A stretch of 64,000 nt of DNA from Candidatus Nanopelagicales bacterium (GTDB taxonomy: Bacteria > Actinomycetota > Actinomycetes > S36-B12), in assembly GCA_030827125.1 (NCBI GenBank), contig JAURFD010000009.1, positions 1 through 64,000 of the forward strand, read 5' to 3'. The notes below the pieces were generated by a model. It was not told where the DNA came from, ran no database searches, and worked only from the letters and a program-made list of their open reading frames with translations. The position numbers were made by a program, and so were the translations under genes. Below, piece by piece: positions 41,802 through 52,744 of this stretch; the stretch's first letter is position 1; every line of letters starts with the position of its first letter.

Positions 41802-42434
41802 ATGACGACCCAGTCGGGCCTGCACCTGCCCTCGGCGCGCTACATCTTGCCGGAGTTCCGGGAGCGCGTCGCCAACGGCGAGCGTGTGCACAACCCCTAC
41901 ACCAAGCTCTTTGAGGAGCGCATCATCTTCCTCGGAGTTCAGATCGACGACGCGTCCGCCGATGACGTCATGGCGCAATTGCTATGCCTGGAGTCCCTGG
42001 ATCCCGATCGGGACATCCAGATCTACATCAATTCCCCCGGTGGCTCGTACACCGCCATGACCGCGATCTACGACACGATGCAGTTTGTGAAGCCGCAGGT
42101 CCAGACCGTGTGCCTCGGGCAGGCCGCCTCGGCAGCCGCCGTGCTGCTGGCCGCGGGAACGCCCGGCAAGCGCTTCGCCCTGCCGCACTCGCGCATCCTG
42201 ATCCACCAGCCCTACACCGAGGGCGGCGGTCAGGCGTCTGATGTCGAAATCCAGGCCAACGAGATCCTGCGCATGCGCGAGGAGATGGAAACGATCCTGT
42301 CGCTGCACACCGGTCGCGACAAGGAGCAGATCGAGAAGGAGATCGAACGCGATCGCATTCTCACCGCGGAGGCGGCCAAGGAGTACGGCCTCATCGATCA
42401 GGTGATCGCCTCGCGCAAGGTTCTCGCGGGCTGA
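41802..42434 (+). CDS. clpP2: ATP-dependent Clp protease proteolytic subunit 2
   Basis: 210 residues from ATG 41802, which follows a strong CGAGGAG site; a GTG at 41769 overlapping the clpP1 stop would add 11 residues. [35 protein letters not shown] (Ser) and [17 protein letters not shown] (His) are present. A longer N-terminal segment ([15 protein letters not shown]) distinguishes it from ClpP1, and may be processed. It is the partner ring of ClpP1 and the docking side for ClpX in mycobacteria. Confidence 0.96.
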   Translation: MTTQSGLHLPSARYILPEFRERVANGERVHNPYTKLFEERIIFLGVQIDDASADDVMAQLLCLESLDPDRDIQIYINSPGGSYTAMTAIYDTMQFVKPQVQTVCLGQAASAAAVLLAAGTPGKRFALPHSRILIHQPYTEGGGQASDVEIQANEILRMREEMETILSLHTGRDKEQIEKEIERDRILTAEAAKEYGLIDQVIASRKVLAG

Positions 42435-42600
42435 TCGATCGCTACTCGCGGGTAGTGCGCCGCTGAGAGGTTGTTGCGCTGACGGCTGAACGCGCCGGAG
42501 CGCCAATCCCACCCCTCGGCGGGCGAGTCGGGGTACCGTCGGTCCTCAGGGACAAGTGCGTCGGTCGGATGTCGGCCCGACCAGTTCAAGGGAGTGGCTC

Positions 42601-43902
<1,302 letters not shown>

Positions 43903-43909
43903 ACCGCAC

Positions 43910-44455
43910 ATGCGGATCTTCTGTCTGGGCACGGGGCGTTCGGGCACCACCACCTTCACGCGAGCCCTGGAGCACGCGACGAACTACACCAGCGGCCATG
44001 AGTCTCGAGCGTCCATGCTGGGCGCAGAGCGGCTGGACTATCCGGACTGGCATGCCGAGGCGGACAACCGCCTGACCTGGATGCTCGGTCCCCTGGGGGA
44101 ACGCTTCGGTGCCGACCCGGTCTACGTGCATCTGACGCGAGATCGCGATTCGGTGATCGACAGCTTCCGCGAGCGACACCGCGGACGCATTTCGATCCTG
44201 CGGGCCTTCGGCTTCGGCATCATCTCGCGCCGTGATCCCTACTCCGATGACGAGTGGGCCGAGGTTGCGGCGACGTACGTCGACACGGTCACCGCAAACG
44301 TCCGCGCCTTCCTCACTCACCAGCCCCGTGTCGTTGAGATGACGCTGGAAGCGCCCCTTGATGGGTTCGCACGGGTCTGGGACATGGGCGGTGTCGACGG
44401 CGACTACTCCGCGGCGGCCGCGGAGTGGACCGTGCGCCATAACGCCCGCCAGTAG
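43910..44455 (+). CDS. sulfotransferase-like P-loop protein
   Basis: 181 residues. MRIFCLGTGRSGTTTFTRAL carries the 5'-phosphosulfate-binding P-loop (GRSGTT) of PAPS sulfotransferases, and VYVHLTRDRDSVIDSFRER resembles the 3'-phosphate motif (R...S). The family is usually 250-300 residues, so this is a compact member. It may transfer sulfate to a small molecule or glycan, substrate unknown. It starts 7 nt after clpX and is likely co-transcribed with it, which is not typical of clpX loci. A palindromic repeat follows 12 nt later. Confidence 0.8.
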   Translation: MRIFCLGTGRSGTTTFTRALEHATNYTSGHESRASMLGAERLDYPDWHAEADNRLTWMLGPLGERFGADPVYVHLTRDRDSVIDSFRERHRGRISILRAFGFGIISRRDPYSDDEWAEVAATYVDTVTANVRAFLTHQPRVVEMTLEAPLDGFARVWDMGGVDGDYSAAAAEWTVRHNARQ

Positions 44456-44467
44456 TCACCTACTGCT

Positions 44468-44528
44468 GTTGAGTGGCGAGTTGTTGACCGTTTTCGGCGC
44501 AAAAAGCGTCAACAACTCGCCACTCAAC
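44468..44528. repeat. palindromic repeat, copy C (solitary)
   Basis: Arms 44468-44494 and 44502-44528 pair over 27 nt with two mismatches, around loop CGGCGCA (copy A has CGGCGTA). The outer GTTGAGTGGCGAGTTGTTGA is the same as copies A and B apart from one or two bases. No DUF559 gene is adjacent; the repeat lies between two convergent genes. Confidence 0.93.
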
Positions 44529-44534
44529 GAAGGT

Positions 44535-47081
44535 CTAGGCCAGGGTGACCGCGACCTCGATGGGCCCGTCCGTGGACTCGAACCGAAGCTCCGCGATACG
44601 TCCGGCTGCGCACAGATCCGCGGCGGCCGTTTGGATCCTCGCCGCAGACTCTGCCGGGCCACGCACGACCGCGTCGGACACGTCGGCACGCATCGAGACC
44701 TTGGCCTCGCTCTTAGCCTTGCGGACAGCAGAGAGAGCCACCGCCAGGTCAGCAACGGTGCGCCGGTCCCCGTCCGCTGCCACGGTGCCGAGTTCGTCCG
44801 CGGAGGGCCACGTCTGGAGGTGCACGGAACCCTCCTGCCACCAGGACCAGACCTCTTCGGTGACAAAAGGTAGGAACGGCGCGAAGAGCCGCAGTTGGAC
44901 ATCGAGCGCGATGGCTAGCGCCGCCTTGGCAGAGGCCGCGGCGTCGTCGCCCTGCCCGCCGTACGCGCGCTCCTTGACCAACTCGACATGGTCGTCAGTG
45001 AAGGACCAGAAGAAGGTCTCGGCGAGTTCGAGGGCGCGCGTGTAGTTGTACTGCTCGAACGCCTCGGTGGCTTGGCGCACGGTCTCGGCCAACTCAGCGA
45101 GCATCGCTCGGTCAAGGGGTGCCGTTACGGCGGACGCATCGGCCACGGGGTCGAAAGCCAGGACGAACTTGGATGCGTTGAGGATCTTGATGGCCAAGCG
45201 GCGTCCGATCTTCATCTGCCCGACGTCGAACGCCGTATCAGTTCCCGGTCGACCGCTCGCTGCCCAGTAGCGGACCGCATCCGAACCGTGCTCATCGAGC
45301 AAGCCCATGGGGGTGACAACATTGCCCTTGGACTTGCTCATCTTCTTGCGGTCAGGATCGAGAATCCAGCCGCTGATCGCGGCATCGCTCCAGGGCAGAC
45401 GATCGAACTCTAGGTGGCTACGCACCACCGTCGAGAACAGCCAGGTGCGGATGATCTCGTGGGCTTGCGGACGCAGGTCCATGGGGAACACGCGCGACCA
45501 AAGGTCCTCGTCGCGGCTCCAACCGCCCGCAATCTGTGGGCTCAGTGACGACGTCGCCCAGGTGTCCATGACGTCGGGGTCACCGACGAAGCCACCGGGC
45601 TTGCCGCGCTGACCTTCGTCGTAGCCGCGCGGCGCCTCAGCGCTGGGGTCGACGGGCAGGTCGGCGTCGTCCGGAGTGATCGGCCGGTCGTAGACCGGGT
45701 TGCCATCGGAATCCAGCGGGTACCACAGGGGGATGGGCACACCGAAGAATCGCTGTCGCGACACGAGCCAGTCTCCGTTGAGGCCTTCAACCCAATTGTC
45801 GTAGCGCACCTTCATGTGCGAGGGATGCCAGTGCAGTTCCGCTCCGCGCTCTAGCAATTGGCCGCGGAGTTCGGCACCACGGCCGCCATTGGTGAGGTAC
45901 CACTGCCGCGTGGTGACGATCTCCAACGGGCGCTCGCCCTTCTCGAAGAACTTCACCGCGTGAGTGATCTCGCGAGGCTCGCCGACCATGTCGCCGCCCT
46001 CGCGCAGCATCTCGACGATCGCTTCCTTCGCGGAGAAGGCGGTCTTGCCCGCCATCGCCGAGTATGCGGTCGCACCGGCCTCCGTCTCTATCCAGGCGGG
46101 GGTCTCCTGCGTGAGGCGGCCGTCCCAACCGATGATCGGGCGCGTCGGCAACTGCAACTCGCGCCACCAGGTGACGTCGGTGAGATCGCCGAAGGTGCAG
46201 ATCATGGCGATACCGGAGCCCTTCTCTGGGTCGGCCAGCGCGTGGGCCACCACCGGGACCTCCACCCCGAAGAGCGGTGAGCGCACAGTCGTCCCGAAAA
46301 GCGGCTGATAGCGCTCGTCATCGGGGTGTGCGACGAGTGCGACACACGCCGGAATGAGCTCGGGTCGAGTGGTTTCGATGAAAACTGGGTCGCCGCCGTT
46401 GCTGCGGGGGAAGCCGATGCGGTGGTAGGCGCCGGGACGTTCGCGGTCCTCCAACTCGGCCTGGGCTACGGCAGTGCGGAAGGTGACATCCCACAGGGTC
46501 GGTGCCTCTGCCTGATAGGCCTCGCCACGGTCGAGATTGCGCAGGAAGGCGCGCTGGGAGACGGCGCGCGCATTGGCGTCGATGGTCTGGTAGGTCTGCG
46601 TCCAGTCGATGGATAGACCCAACCGACGCCACAGTTCCTCGAAGGCCTTCTCATCCTCGACGGTGAGTTGCTCGCACAGTTCGACAAAATTGCGTCGCGA
46701 AATCGGAACCTGGTTCTTGGGATCGGGCTTCTCCGGTGGCGTGAAGTCCGGGTCATAGTGCAGCGAGGGCTCGCAGCGGACGCCGAAGTAGTTCTGCACG
46801 CGGCGCTCGGTCGGCAGACCGTTGTCGTCCCAGCCCATCGGGTAGAAGACCGTGTACCCGCGCATGCGCTTGAAGCGGGCGATGCAGTCCGTGTGCGTGT
46901 AGGAGAAGACATGCCCCACGTGGAGCGACCCGCTCACCGTCGGGGGAGGGGTGTCGATCGAGTACACCTCGTCCCGCGGACGGGTCCGGTCGAAGCGGTA
47001 GGTCCCCGACTCCTCCCAGACCTCCACCCATCGCTGTTCGATGCCGTCGATGGTGGGCTTGTCGGGAAGGCGAGCGCTCAT
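44535..47081 (-). CDS. valS: valyl-tRNA synthetase
   Basis: 848 residues, normal for the actinobacterial form. The class I motifs are GSLHVGHVFSYTHTDCIARF (HIGH equivalent HVGH) and DPDRKKMSKSKGNVV (KMSKS). The editing domain, with TTRPELIPACVALVAHPDDERY, lies between them; the anticodon-binding region and a short C-terminal coiled coil (SAVRKAKSEAKVSM) follow. It charges tRNA-Val. ATG 47081 has TAGGAT 8 nt upstream and no ribosome site. Here valS is divergent from folC, whereas in mycobacteria and streptomycetes it reads into folC. Confidence 0.97.
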   Translation of the reverse strand: MSARLPDKPTIDGIEQRWVEVWEESGTYRFDRTRPRDEVYSIDTPPPTVSGSLHVGHVFSYTHTDCIARFKRMRGYTVFYPMGWDDNGLPTERRVQNYFGVRCEPSLHYDPDFTPPEKPDPKNQVPISRRNFVELCEQLTVEDEKAFEELWRRLGLSIDWTQTYQTIDANARAVSQRAFLRNLDRGEAYQAEAPTLWDVTFRTAVAQAELEDRERPGAYHRIGFPRSNGGDPVFIETTRPELIPACVALVAHPDDERYQPLFGTTVRSPLFGVEVPVVAHALADPEKGSGIAMICTFGDLTDVTWWRELQLPTRPIIGWDGRLTQETPAWIETEAGATAYSAMAGKTAFSAKEAIVEMLREGGDMVGEPREITHAVKFFEKGERPLEIVTTRQWYLTNGGRGAELRGQLLERGAELHWHPSHMKVRYDNWVEGLNGDWLVSRQRFFGVPIPLWYPLDSDGNPVYDRPITPDDADLPVDPSAEAPRGYDEGQRGKPGGFVGDPDVMDTWATSSLSPQIAGGWSRDEDLWSRVFPMDLRPQAHEIIRTWLFSTVVRSHLEFDRLPWSDAAISGWILDPDRKKMSKSKGNVVTPMGLLDEHGSDAVRYWAASGRPGTDTAFDVGQMKIGRRLAIKILNASKFVLAFDPVADASAVTAPLDRAMLAELAETVRQATEAFEQYNYTRALELAETFFWSFTDDHVELVKERAYGGQGDDAAASAKAALAIALDVQLRLFAPFLPFVTEEVWSWWQEGSVHLQTWPSADELGTVAADGDRRTVADLAVALSAVRKAKSEAKVSMRADVSDAVVRGPAESAARIQTAAADLCAAGRIAELRFESTDGPIEVAVTLA

Positions 47082-47089
47082 GGGCGCCC

Positions 47090-47095
47090 ATCCTA
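47090..47095 (-). promoter_or_regulatory. -10 box (TAGGAT) of valS
   Basis: On the minus strand TAGGAT ends 8 nt before ATG 47081. It is only 9 nt from the opposing folC -10 box, so the two promoters must overlap. Confidence 0.5.
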
Positions 47096-47104
47096 GGAGG
47101 CGAC

Positions 47105-47110
47105 TAGGGT
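47105..47110 (+). promoter_or_regulatory. -10 box (TAGGGT) of folC
   Basis: TAGGGT ends 7 nt before GTG 47118 with no ribosome site. Confidence 0.5.
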
Positions 47111-47117
47111 GGCGGCC

Positions 47118-48491
47118 GTGGCGGAGGCGGGCGAGACGAACGATCAGGTTCCCAGTGACTATGCGAGCATCACGGAGCAATTGCTCGGCCGATGGCCGGA
47201 GAACGCCATTGAGCCGTCTCTCACGCGCATCACCGCGGTCATGGATCTTCTCGGGGAGCCGCAGCGGGCGTATCCGGTCATTCAAGTCGCCGGGACGAAC
47301 GGCAAGTCGTCCACCGCGAGGATGATCGCCAGCCTGCTGCAATCCATCGGTCTTCGTGTTGGTCTCTATACAAGCCCGCACCTCGTGGATATGCGCGAGC
47401 GCATCGAGATCGACGGGGAGTTGATCTCAGCCGAGGATTTCGTCCAAGCCGCCGGAGATGTCGCGCCCTTCATCGCCGCGGTGGACGCGCGTGCCGAGGC
47501 CGAGGGTGGCACTCCCGTCACCTTCTTCGAGACCATGACGGCGATTGCCTTCGCCGCGTTTGCCGACGCGCCAGTGGATGCGGCGGTGATCGAAGTTGGT
47601 CTCGGGGGTAGCTGGGACGCGACGTCGGTGTGTGACCCCCAGGTCGCCGTGGTCACGCGTATTGATATCGACCATGCAGAACTGCTCGGCGACACCATTG
47701 AGCAGATTGCCGGAGAGAAGGCCGGGATCATCAAGCCGGGTTCTTTTGCGGTGATCGCGAGTCAGGACGAGGAAGCCGTCCCGGTACTCGGCGCGCGCGT
47801 TGCCGAGGTCGCCGTCCCAGCCGCGTGGGAGGGCACGTCCTTTGCCGTATCCGAACGCTCCATCGCCGTCGGCGGACAACTCCTCACCATTCAGGGGCTC
47901 GCCGGCGTGTATGAGGATGTGTTCCTGCCATTGTTCGGCAAGCACCAGGCGGAGAACGCTGCCGTGGCCCTCGCGGCGGTGGAGGCGTTCGTCGGCGGAG
48001 GTTCCACTGCTCTCGACGCAGACGTGGTGCGGGATGGATTCGCGGAGGTGACCTCGCCGGGGCGCCTCGAGATCGTCCGGCGAGGTCCCACGGTCGTTGT
48101 GGATGCCGCGCACAATCCGGCCGGGGCGACGGTTCTGGCCCATGCGCTCAGCGAGGCCTTCGCCTTCACGCACCTCGTGGGGGTTGTGGCCGTATTGGCC
48201 GACAAAGACGCGCGCGGACTCCTGATGAGTTTGGAGCCGGTTCTCGATGAGGTCGTCATCACGCAGAACTCGTCGCCTCGATCGCTGCCAGCCGACGATC
48301 TCGCCGCCGTCGCGATCCAAGTGTTCGGATCCGAGCGTGTCGTTGTCGAACGTCGCCTGCCCGCTGCCCTCGACGCAGGGATTCGCCTTGCCGAGGAGGC
48401 GGACACGTACGCCGCGTCCGGAGTCATCGTGACCGGCTCGGTCGTCACCGCCGGTGAGGCGCGTGGGCTCTTGCTTCGAGGGCGCGCATGA
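47118..48491 (+). CDS. folC: bifunctional folylpolyglutamate/dihydrofolate synthase
   Basis: 457 residues from GTG 47118. Mur-ligase fold: [19 protein letters not shown] (P-loop), [76 protein letters not shown] and [21 protein letters not shown]. It adds glutamates to folates and may also make dihydrofolate. It is the first gene of the folC-DUF4233-ndk run; its stop overlaps the next ATG (ATGA). Confidence 0.95.
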   Translation: MAEAGETNDQVPSDYASITEQLLGRWPENAIEPSLTRITAVMDLLGEPQRAYPVIQVAGTNGKSSTARMIASLLQSIGLRVGLYTSPHLVDMRERIEIDGELISAEDFVQAAGDVAPFIAAVDARAEAEGGTPVTFFETMTAIAFAAFADAPVDAAVIEVGLGGSWDATSVCDPQVAVVTRIDIDHAELLGDTIEQIAGEKAGIIKPGSFAVIASQDEEAVPVLGARVAEVAVPAAWEGTSFAVSERSIAVGGQLLTIQGLAGVYEDVFLPLFGKHQAENAAVALAAVEAFVGGGSTALDADVVRDGFAEVTSPGRLEIVRRGPTVVVDAAHNPAGATVLAHALSEAFAFTHLVGVVAVLADKDARGLLMSLEPVLDEVVITQNSSPRSLPADDLAAVAIQVFGSERVVVERRLPAALDAGIRLAEEADTYAASGVIVTGSVVTAGEARGLLLRGRA

Positions 48492-48826
48492 GGGTGTTGG
48501 GAGCCTCGGTCCTCGCGCTCGAGGCGATCGTGGTCATCCTGGCGATCCCGGTGGTCGTGGTGGTCGGCACGGTCAATGTCACGCCAGTGGTCGGGATCAC
48601 GGCCGGCGTGCTCCTCGCTGTTGCCCTGGTGGTCCTCGCGCGCTACGTCACGCGCCCGTGGGCCGTCCCAGTCGGTTGGGTGTTGCAGGTCCTTGTCGTC
48701 GCGACGGGCATTCTGGCCCCGCCGATGTTCATCGTCGGCGGCATCTTCGCGGTGCTGTGGGGGGTTGCTATCAAGCTCGGTCGCCAGGTCGACTCTGGCT
48801 CCGATCCGGGCACACTGGCCGGATAG
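48488..48826 (+). CDS. DUF4233 membrane protein
   Basis: 112 residues, almost all in four hydrophobic helices (for example [24 protein letters not shown] and [31 protein letters not shown]). This is the DUF4233 protein that sits between folC and ndk in most actinobacteria (Rv2446c position). Membrane bound, function unknown. Translationally coupled to folC by a 4-nt overlap. Confidence 0.92.
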   Translation: MRVLGASVLALEAIVVILAIPVVVVVGTVNVTPVVGITAGVLLAVALVVLARYVTRPWAVPVGWVLQVLVVATGILAPPMFIVGGIFAVLWGVAIKLGRQVDSGSDPGTLAG

Positions 48827-48861
48827 GCTGCGGGCTCGACGTTTCAACGACAGGAGAACCC

Positions 48862-49272
48862 GTGAGCGAGCGCACCCTCGTCCTCATCAAGCCCGACGGC
48901 GTCGCCCGTGGACTGATCGGTGAGGTGATCGGTCGTATCGAACGCAAGGGCTTCACCATCGTCGCCCTCGACCTGCGCACCGTGCCTGCTGCCGTCGCGG
49001 AGGCCCACTACGCCGAGCACAAGGACAAGCCGTTCTTCAGCGATCTCGTAGCGTTCATCACCGGTGGGCCGCTTGTTGCCGCCGTGATCGAGGGCCCGGA
49101 GGCGATCGCCTCGTGGCGCACCATGATGGGGGCCACGAACCCGGCGAACGCCGCCCCCGGCACCATCCGTGGTGACCTGGCCACCGAAACGCAGTTCAAC
49201 GTCACTCACGGGTCGGATTCCCCCGAGTCCTCCGCCCGCGAGATCGCGCTGTTCTTCCCCGACCTGGTGTGA
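48862..49272 (+). CDS. ndk: nucleoside diphosphate kinase
   Basis: 136 residues from GTG 48862 after [55 protein letters not shown] and [20 protein letters not shown] (the phosphorylated His in the THGSD motif) are diagnostic. It equilibrates NTP pools. It is the third gene of the folC run. Confidence 0.98.
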   Translation: MSERTLVLIKPDGVARGLIGEVIGRIERKGFTIVALDLRTVPAAVAEAHYAEHKDKPFFSDLVAFITGGPLVAAVIEGPEAIASWRTMMGATNPANAAPGTIRGDLATETQFNVTHGSDSPESSAREIALFFPDLV

Positions 49273-50642
49273 CCATGCGGACCCGCAGACTCGTGCGCCT
49301 GGCTCTCGCGGCGGGTGCCGGTGCCGCGGGTGCCTACGCTGCTTCGCGACCCACACTGATGCCCTGGCCCGGGCGGATCCGTCCCGCCGTGGTCGGTTCG
49401 GTCACCGCCATGACGGCGACGACGACGTACCTCGTTGCCGGTGCCGCGGGTCTGCGCAGTTCAACGCCGCCCGCATCGGTGCGGGTACGCCGCGCCGCCG
49501 TCGCCGCGGTTGGGTCGGCCGCGGGCGTCGCTGCGGTGCGCGGTGGGATGAAGGTCGCCCGACAGCGACTGGCTCCTGCCGGGAGGGCCATCGAGGAGGG
49601 TGTGGCGCAACCGCCAACCGCCACGGAGGTCAGCGGAGGTCCCGGTTCGCTCGTCGATTTTGAGACGGTGGGGCGTGAGGGCGCCCGGTTCCTCCACAGT
49701 TCTGTTCCCCCCGAGGTCATCGAAGAGGTCAGCGGAAAATCCCCAACCGATGTGGGCATCCGCGTCTTCGTCGGATTTGATACTGCACCGACGCCACGTG
49801 ACCGCGTCGACCTCGCGCTTGCTGAATTACGCCGGACCGGTGCCTACGACCGTTCACACCTACTCATCGGTGCACCGGCAGGGAGCGGTTATGCGAACTC
49901 CACTCCGGTCGACGTCCTTGAGGTCCTCACCGGTGGAGATTGCGCTGCGGTTGCAGTCGGCTACGGCCTGCTCCCGTCGTTCTTGTCCCTCGATCGGGTA
50001 CCAATGGCGGGCGAGACACAACGACTGTTGATCGAAGGCATCACGGCCGATCTCGCCCAACGCGAACGTCGGCCACGACTTCTCCTCTATGGCGAGAGCC
50101 TCGGTGCGCGCGTCCAGGAAGCGGCCGTTGCCCGAGGTTCGGCTGACCTCGACTACTTCGGTGTTGACGCTGCCCTGTGGGTTGGGACTCCCGGTGGCGC
50201 CGAGTCCATCGCGTTTCATGCTGCGGTCGCCGGAGAGTCGATCACGGTTGATCGACCCGAGCAGATCCCCACTCCCGTGCCCGAGCCTCGCCCCCGCGTG
50301 TGGTTCCTCGAGCATGATGGGGATCCGGTGGTGCGCTTCGCTCCTGACGTCGCCTACCGACGTCCGGCCTGGCTGGCGCAGGAGCCGCGGGGTCGCAACG
50401 TTCCTGAGGCCATGCTGTGGTCTCCCGGGATTACCTGGGTCCAGGTCCTCGTGGACACCCTGTTCGCCACCCACGTCCGCCCTGGACTGTTCGAGAGCCG
50501 CGGGCACGATTACCGGGCCGATCTCGGGGCTGTCGTCACGGCCGCCTATGACCTCCCGTGCTCCGCCGAGGCTGCGGATCGTCTAGAGGCGGCGCTGCGA
50601 AGCCTGGAGATTGCGCGCGCGAAGCGCGTGGGAGAGGCTTAA
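49269..50642 (+). CDS. alpha/beta-hydrolase family membrane protein (Abhydrolase_9-like)
   Basis: 457 residues. An N-terminal region with two or three hydrophobic segments (about 7-110) anchors it; the rest has [78 protein letters not shown] (nucleophile Ser) and [16 protein letters not shown]. This matches the actinobacterial 'alpha/beta-hydrolase family' often called DUF2319; its substrate is unknown. GTG 49269 overlaps the ndk stop (ATG 49275 possible). A terminator follows, separating it from mreB. Confidence 0.85.
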   Translation: MTMRTRRLVRLALAAGAGAAGAYAASRPTLMPWPGRIRPAVVGSVTAMTATTTYLVAGAAGLRSSTPPASVRVRRAAVAAVGSAAGVAAVRGGMKVARQRLAPAGRAIEEGVAQPPTATEVSGGPGSLVDFETVGREGARFLHSSVPPEVIEEVSGKSPTDVGIRVFVGFDTAPTPRDRVDLALAELRRTGAYDRSHLLIGAPAGSGYANSTPVDVLEVLTGGDCAAVAVGYGLLPSFLSLDRVPMAGETQRLLIEGITADLAQRERRPRLLLYGESLGARVQEAAVARGSADLDYFGVDAALWVGTPGGAESIAFHAAVAGESITVDRPEQIPTPVPEPRPRVWFLEHDGDPVVRFAPDVAYRRPAWLAQEPRGRNVPEAMLWSPGITWVQVLVDTLFATHVRPGLFESRGHDYRADLGAVVTAAYDLPCSAEAADRLEAALRSLEIARAKRVGEA

Positions 50643-50654
50643 TCGCCTCAGGGA

Positions 50655-50675
50655 CTTGGGGGTAACGCCCCCAAG
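50655..50675 (+). terminator. hairpin terminator before mreB
   Basis: CTTGGGGG (50655-50662) pairs with CCCCCAAG (50668-50675) around the loop TAACG, an 8-bp perfect stem 12 nt after the hydrolase stop. Confidence 0.7.
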
Positions 50676-50703
50676 GCCGTACCATGTTTCCCTTGCGTCA
50701 CAC

Positions 50704-50709
50704 TAGATT
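50704..50709 (+). promoter_or_regulatory. candidate -10 box (TAGATT) for the mreBCD-mrdA-rodA operon
   Basis: TAGATT lies 30 nt before the mreB start and just after a terminator, so this transcript would have a leader of about 25 nt with the ribosome site GGGAAGG. No good -35 hexamer was seen. Confidence 0.4.
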
Positions 50710-50739
50710 CGTCTGCTCGCAATCAGGGAAGGCCCGCCG

Positions 50740-51771
50740 TTGTCCAACACGATGTCCTTCGTCGGCCGCGATATGGCTGTGGACCTAGGGACCGCTAACA
50801 CCCTGGTCTATGTCCGTGGCCGTGGCATTGTGCTCAATGAGCCATCGGTTGTCGCGATCAACCAAAACACCGGGGGCATCCTCGCGGTGGGAGCCGACGC
50901 CAAGAAGATGATCGGCCGTACCCCGGGCAACATCGTGGCGATCCGTCCCCTCAAGGACGGCGTCATCGCGGACTTCGACACCACCGAGCGGATGCTGCGC
51001 TACTTCATTCAGAAGGTCCATCGCCGCCGCCACCTCGCCAAGCCGCGCCTGGTCATCTGCGTCCCCTCCGGCATTACCGGTGTCGAGCAGCGCGCGGTCA
51101 AGGATGCGGGCTACGCCGCGGGTGCCCGAAAGGTCTACATCATCGAAGAGCCGATGGCTGCGGCCATTGGCGCGAACATGCCGGTGCACGAGCCGACCGG
51201 CAACATGGTGGTGGATATCGGCGGTGGTACGACCGAGGTCGCGGTGATCTCACTCGGTGGGATCGTCACCTCGATTTCCATCCGCGTGGGCGGTGACGAA
51301 CTCGACAACGCGATCATTCAGTACGTCAAGAAGGAGTACTCGCTTCTGCTTGGCGAACGGACCGCTGAAGAAATCAAGGTTGCGATCGGTTCGGCCTTCC
51401 CGATGCCGGATGAACCACACGCTGAGATTCGCGGACGCGACCTTGTAAGTGGCCTGCCACGAACGGTTGTCGTCACCGCTGAGGAAATCCGCCGCGCGAT
51501 CGACGAACCCGTCAACGCCATTGTGGACGTGGTGAAGACCACTTTGGACCGCACTCCGCCCGAACTCTCCGGCGACATCATGGATCGCGGGATCGTTCTC
51601 ACCGGTGGGGGAGCGCTACTCAAGGGTCTTGACGAACGGCTTCGTCACGAGACTGGGATGCCGATCGTGGTGGCAGATGATCCGCTGGATTGCGTCGCCA
51701 TGGGCTCGGGCAAGTGTGTGGAGGAGTTCGAGGCGCTGCAGCAGGTCCTCATCTCCGAGCCGCGACACTGA
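50740..51771 (+). CDS. mreB: rod shape-determining protein MreB
   Basis: 343 residues from TTG 50740, supported by GGGAAGG 7 nt upstream; ATG 50752 fits the family N-terminus ([21 protein letters not shown]) but would leave the ribosome site 19 nt away. Actin-fold motifs: [16 protein letters not shown] (phosphate 1), [35 protein letters not shown] (phosphate 2) and [18 protein letters not shown]. It forms membrane-bound filaments that direct lateral wall synthesis. First gene of the mre/rod operon. Confidence 0.97.
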   Translation: MSNTMSFVGRDMAVDLGTANTLVYVRGRGIVLNEPSVVAINQNTGGILAVGADAKKMIGRTPGNIVAIRPLKDGVIADFDTTERMLRYFIQKVHRRRHLAKPRLVICVPSGITGVEQRAVKDAGYAAGARKVYIIEEPMAAAIGANMPVHEPTGNMVVDIGGGTTEVAVISLGGIVTSISIRVGGDELDNAIIQYVKKEYSLLLGERTAEEIKVAIGSAFPMPDEPHAEIRGRDLVSGLPRTVVVTAEEIRRAIDEPVNAIVDVVKTTLDRTPPELSGDIMDRGIVLTGGGALLKGLDERLRHETGMPIVVADDPLDCVAMGSGKCVEEFEALQQVLISEPRH

Positions 51772-51784
51772 CGCCGGTCGCCTC

Positions 51785-52744
51785 ATGCGTGACGGCCGCA
51801 CGAATCGCATCGTGCTCGCGATCCTCGTGTTGCTCTCCATCACGCTCGTCATCATTGACCTTCGCGGCAGTTCCTCGGGCCCCACGGCCGCCATCCGATC
51901 CGCTGGCGCTGCCGTGTTGGCTCCGCTGGAACGAGTCTCTGGGGCGATCTTCGGGCCCCTCCTATCGCTCGGCGACTCGCTCGGCAGCCTGGGGGAGAAG
52001 GATCAGCAGATCGCCGACCTGACGGCGGAGAACGCTCGCCTGCGCGCCGATCTCGATCTCGTCGCCAACGAGAAGGCGCGCGTTGCGGAATTGGATTCGC
52101 TGCTGGGACTTGTGGGCAACAACGGATACGTCACGGTGCCTGCGCAGGTGATCGCTGTCGGACCTGCGCAGGGATTCGCGTGGACCGTCACGATCGACGC
52201 CGGAACCCGGGACGGTGTCGAGCCGCAGATGTCGGTCATCAGTGGTGCTGGTCTCGTGGGCCGGACGATCTCGGTGACTCCAACGACCGCGACAGTGCTC
52301 CTCATCGTTGATGCCACCTCATCGGTTGGGGCGCGCCTCGCCGGCACGTCCCAAATCGGCATTGTGTCTGGCAGCGGCCGCCAGGATGCGCTGCAGATGC
52401 AGCTGCTTGACCCGCTGGCCGTGGTGGACGTCGGCGACATCGTGGTGTCCTTCGGTTCGGAGGCGGACCGACCCTACGCACCCGGGATCCCCATCGGCAC
52501 CGTGCTGGAGATGCGCGGCACAGAAGGTCAGTTGACCCGTTCCGCACTCATCCAACCGTATGTCGACGTGTCTCGGCTCGACATCGTCGGAGTCGTTCTT
52601 CGCGTGGACGAGCGCGCACCGCGCGAACCACTTCCGATGCCGACCCCGACTCCCACGACCGATGACTCCGTCCTCTCACCGCAAACAGATGACTCCGTCA
52701 TCCCAGAGGAATCCGCGGCACCTGATGAGACGGCGGTGCCGTGA
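51785..52744 (+). CDS. mreC: rod shape-determining protein MreC
   Basis: 319 residues from ATG 51785, 13 nt after mreB. One N-terminal membrane helix (about 8-25, IVLAILVLLSITLVII), then a coiled coil (about 62-100, KDQQIADLTAENARLRADLDL), then the extracytoplasmic beta-barrel domain with GTRDGVEPQMSVISGAGLVGRTI and GDIVVSFGSEADRPYAPGIPIGTV. A Pro/Thr/Asp-rich C-tail follows. It bridges MreB/RodA to PBP2 outside the membrane. Confidence 0.95.
   Translation: MRDGRTNRIVLAILVLLSITLVIIDLRGSSSGPTAAIRSAGAAVLAPLERVSGAIFGPLLSLGDSLGSLGEKDQQIADLTAENARLRADLDLVANEKARVAELDSLLGLVGNNGYVTVPAQVIAVGPAQGFAWTVTIDAGTRDGVEPQMSVISGAGLVGRTISVTPTTATVLLIVDATSSVGARLAGTSQIGIVSGSGRQDALQMQLLDPLAVVDVGDIVVSFGSEADRPYAPGIPIGTVLEMRGTEGQLTRSALIQPYVDVSRLDIVGVVLRVDERAPREPLPMPTPTPTTDDSVLSPQTDDSVIPEESAAPDETAVP

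Noticed and set aside
44535..47117. T-box riboswitch before valS
   Set aside because: Only 36 nt separate valS from folC and the -10 box is 8 nt from the start codon, so there is no leader to hold one.
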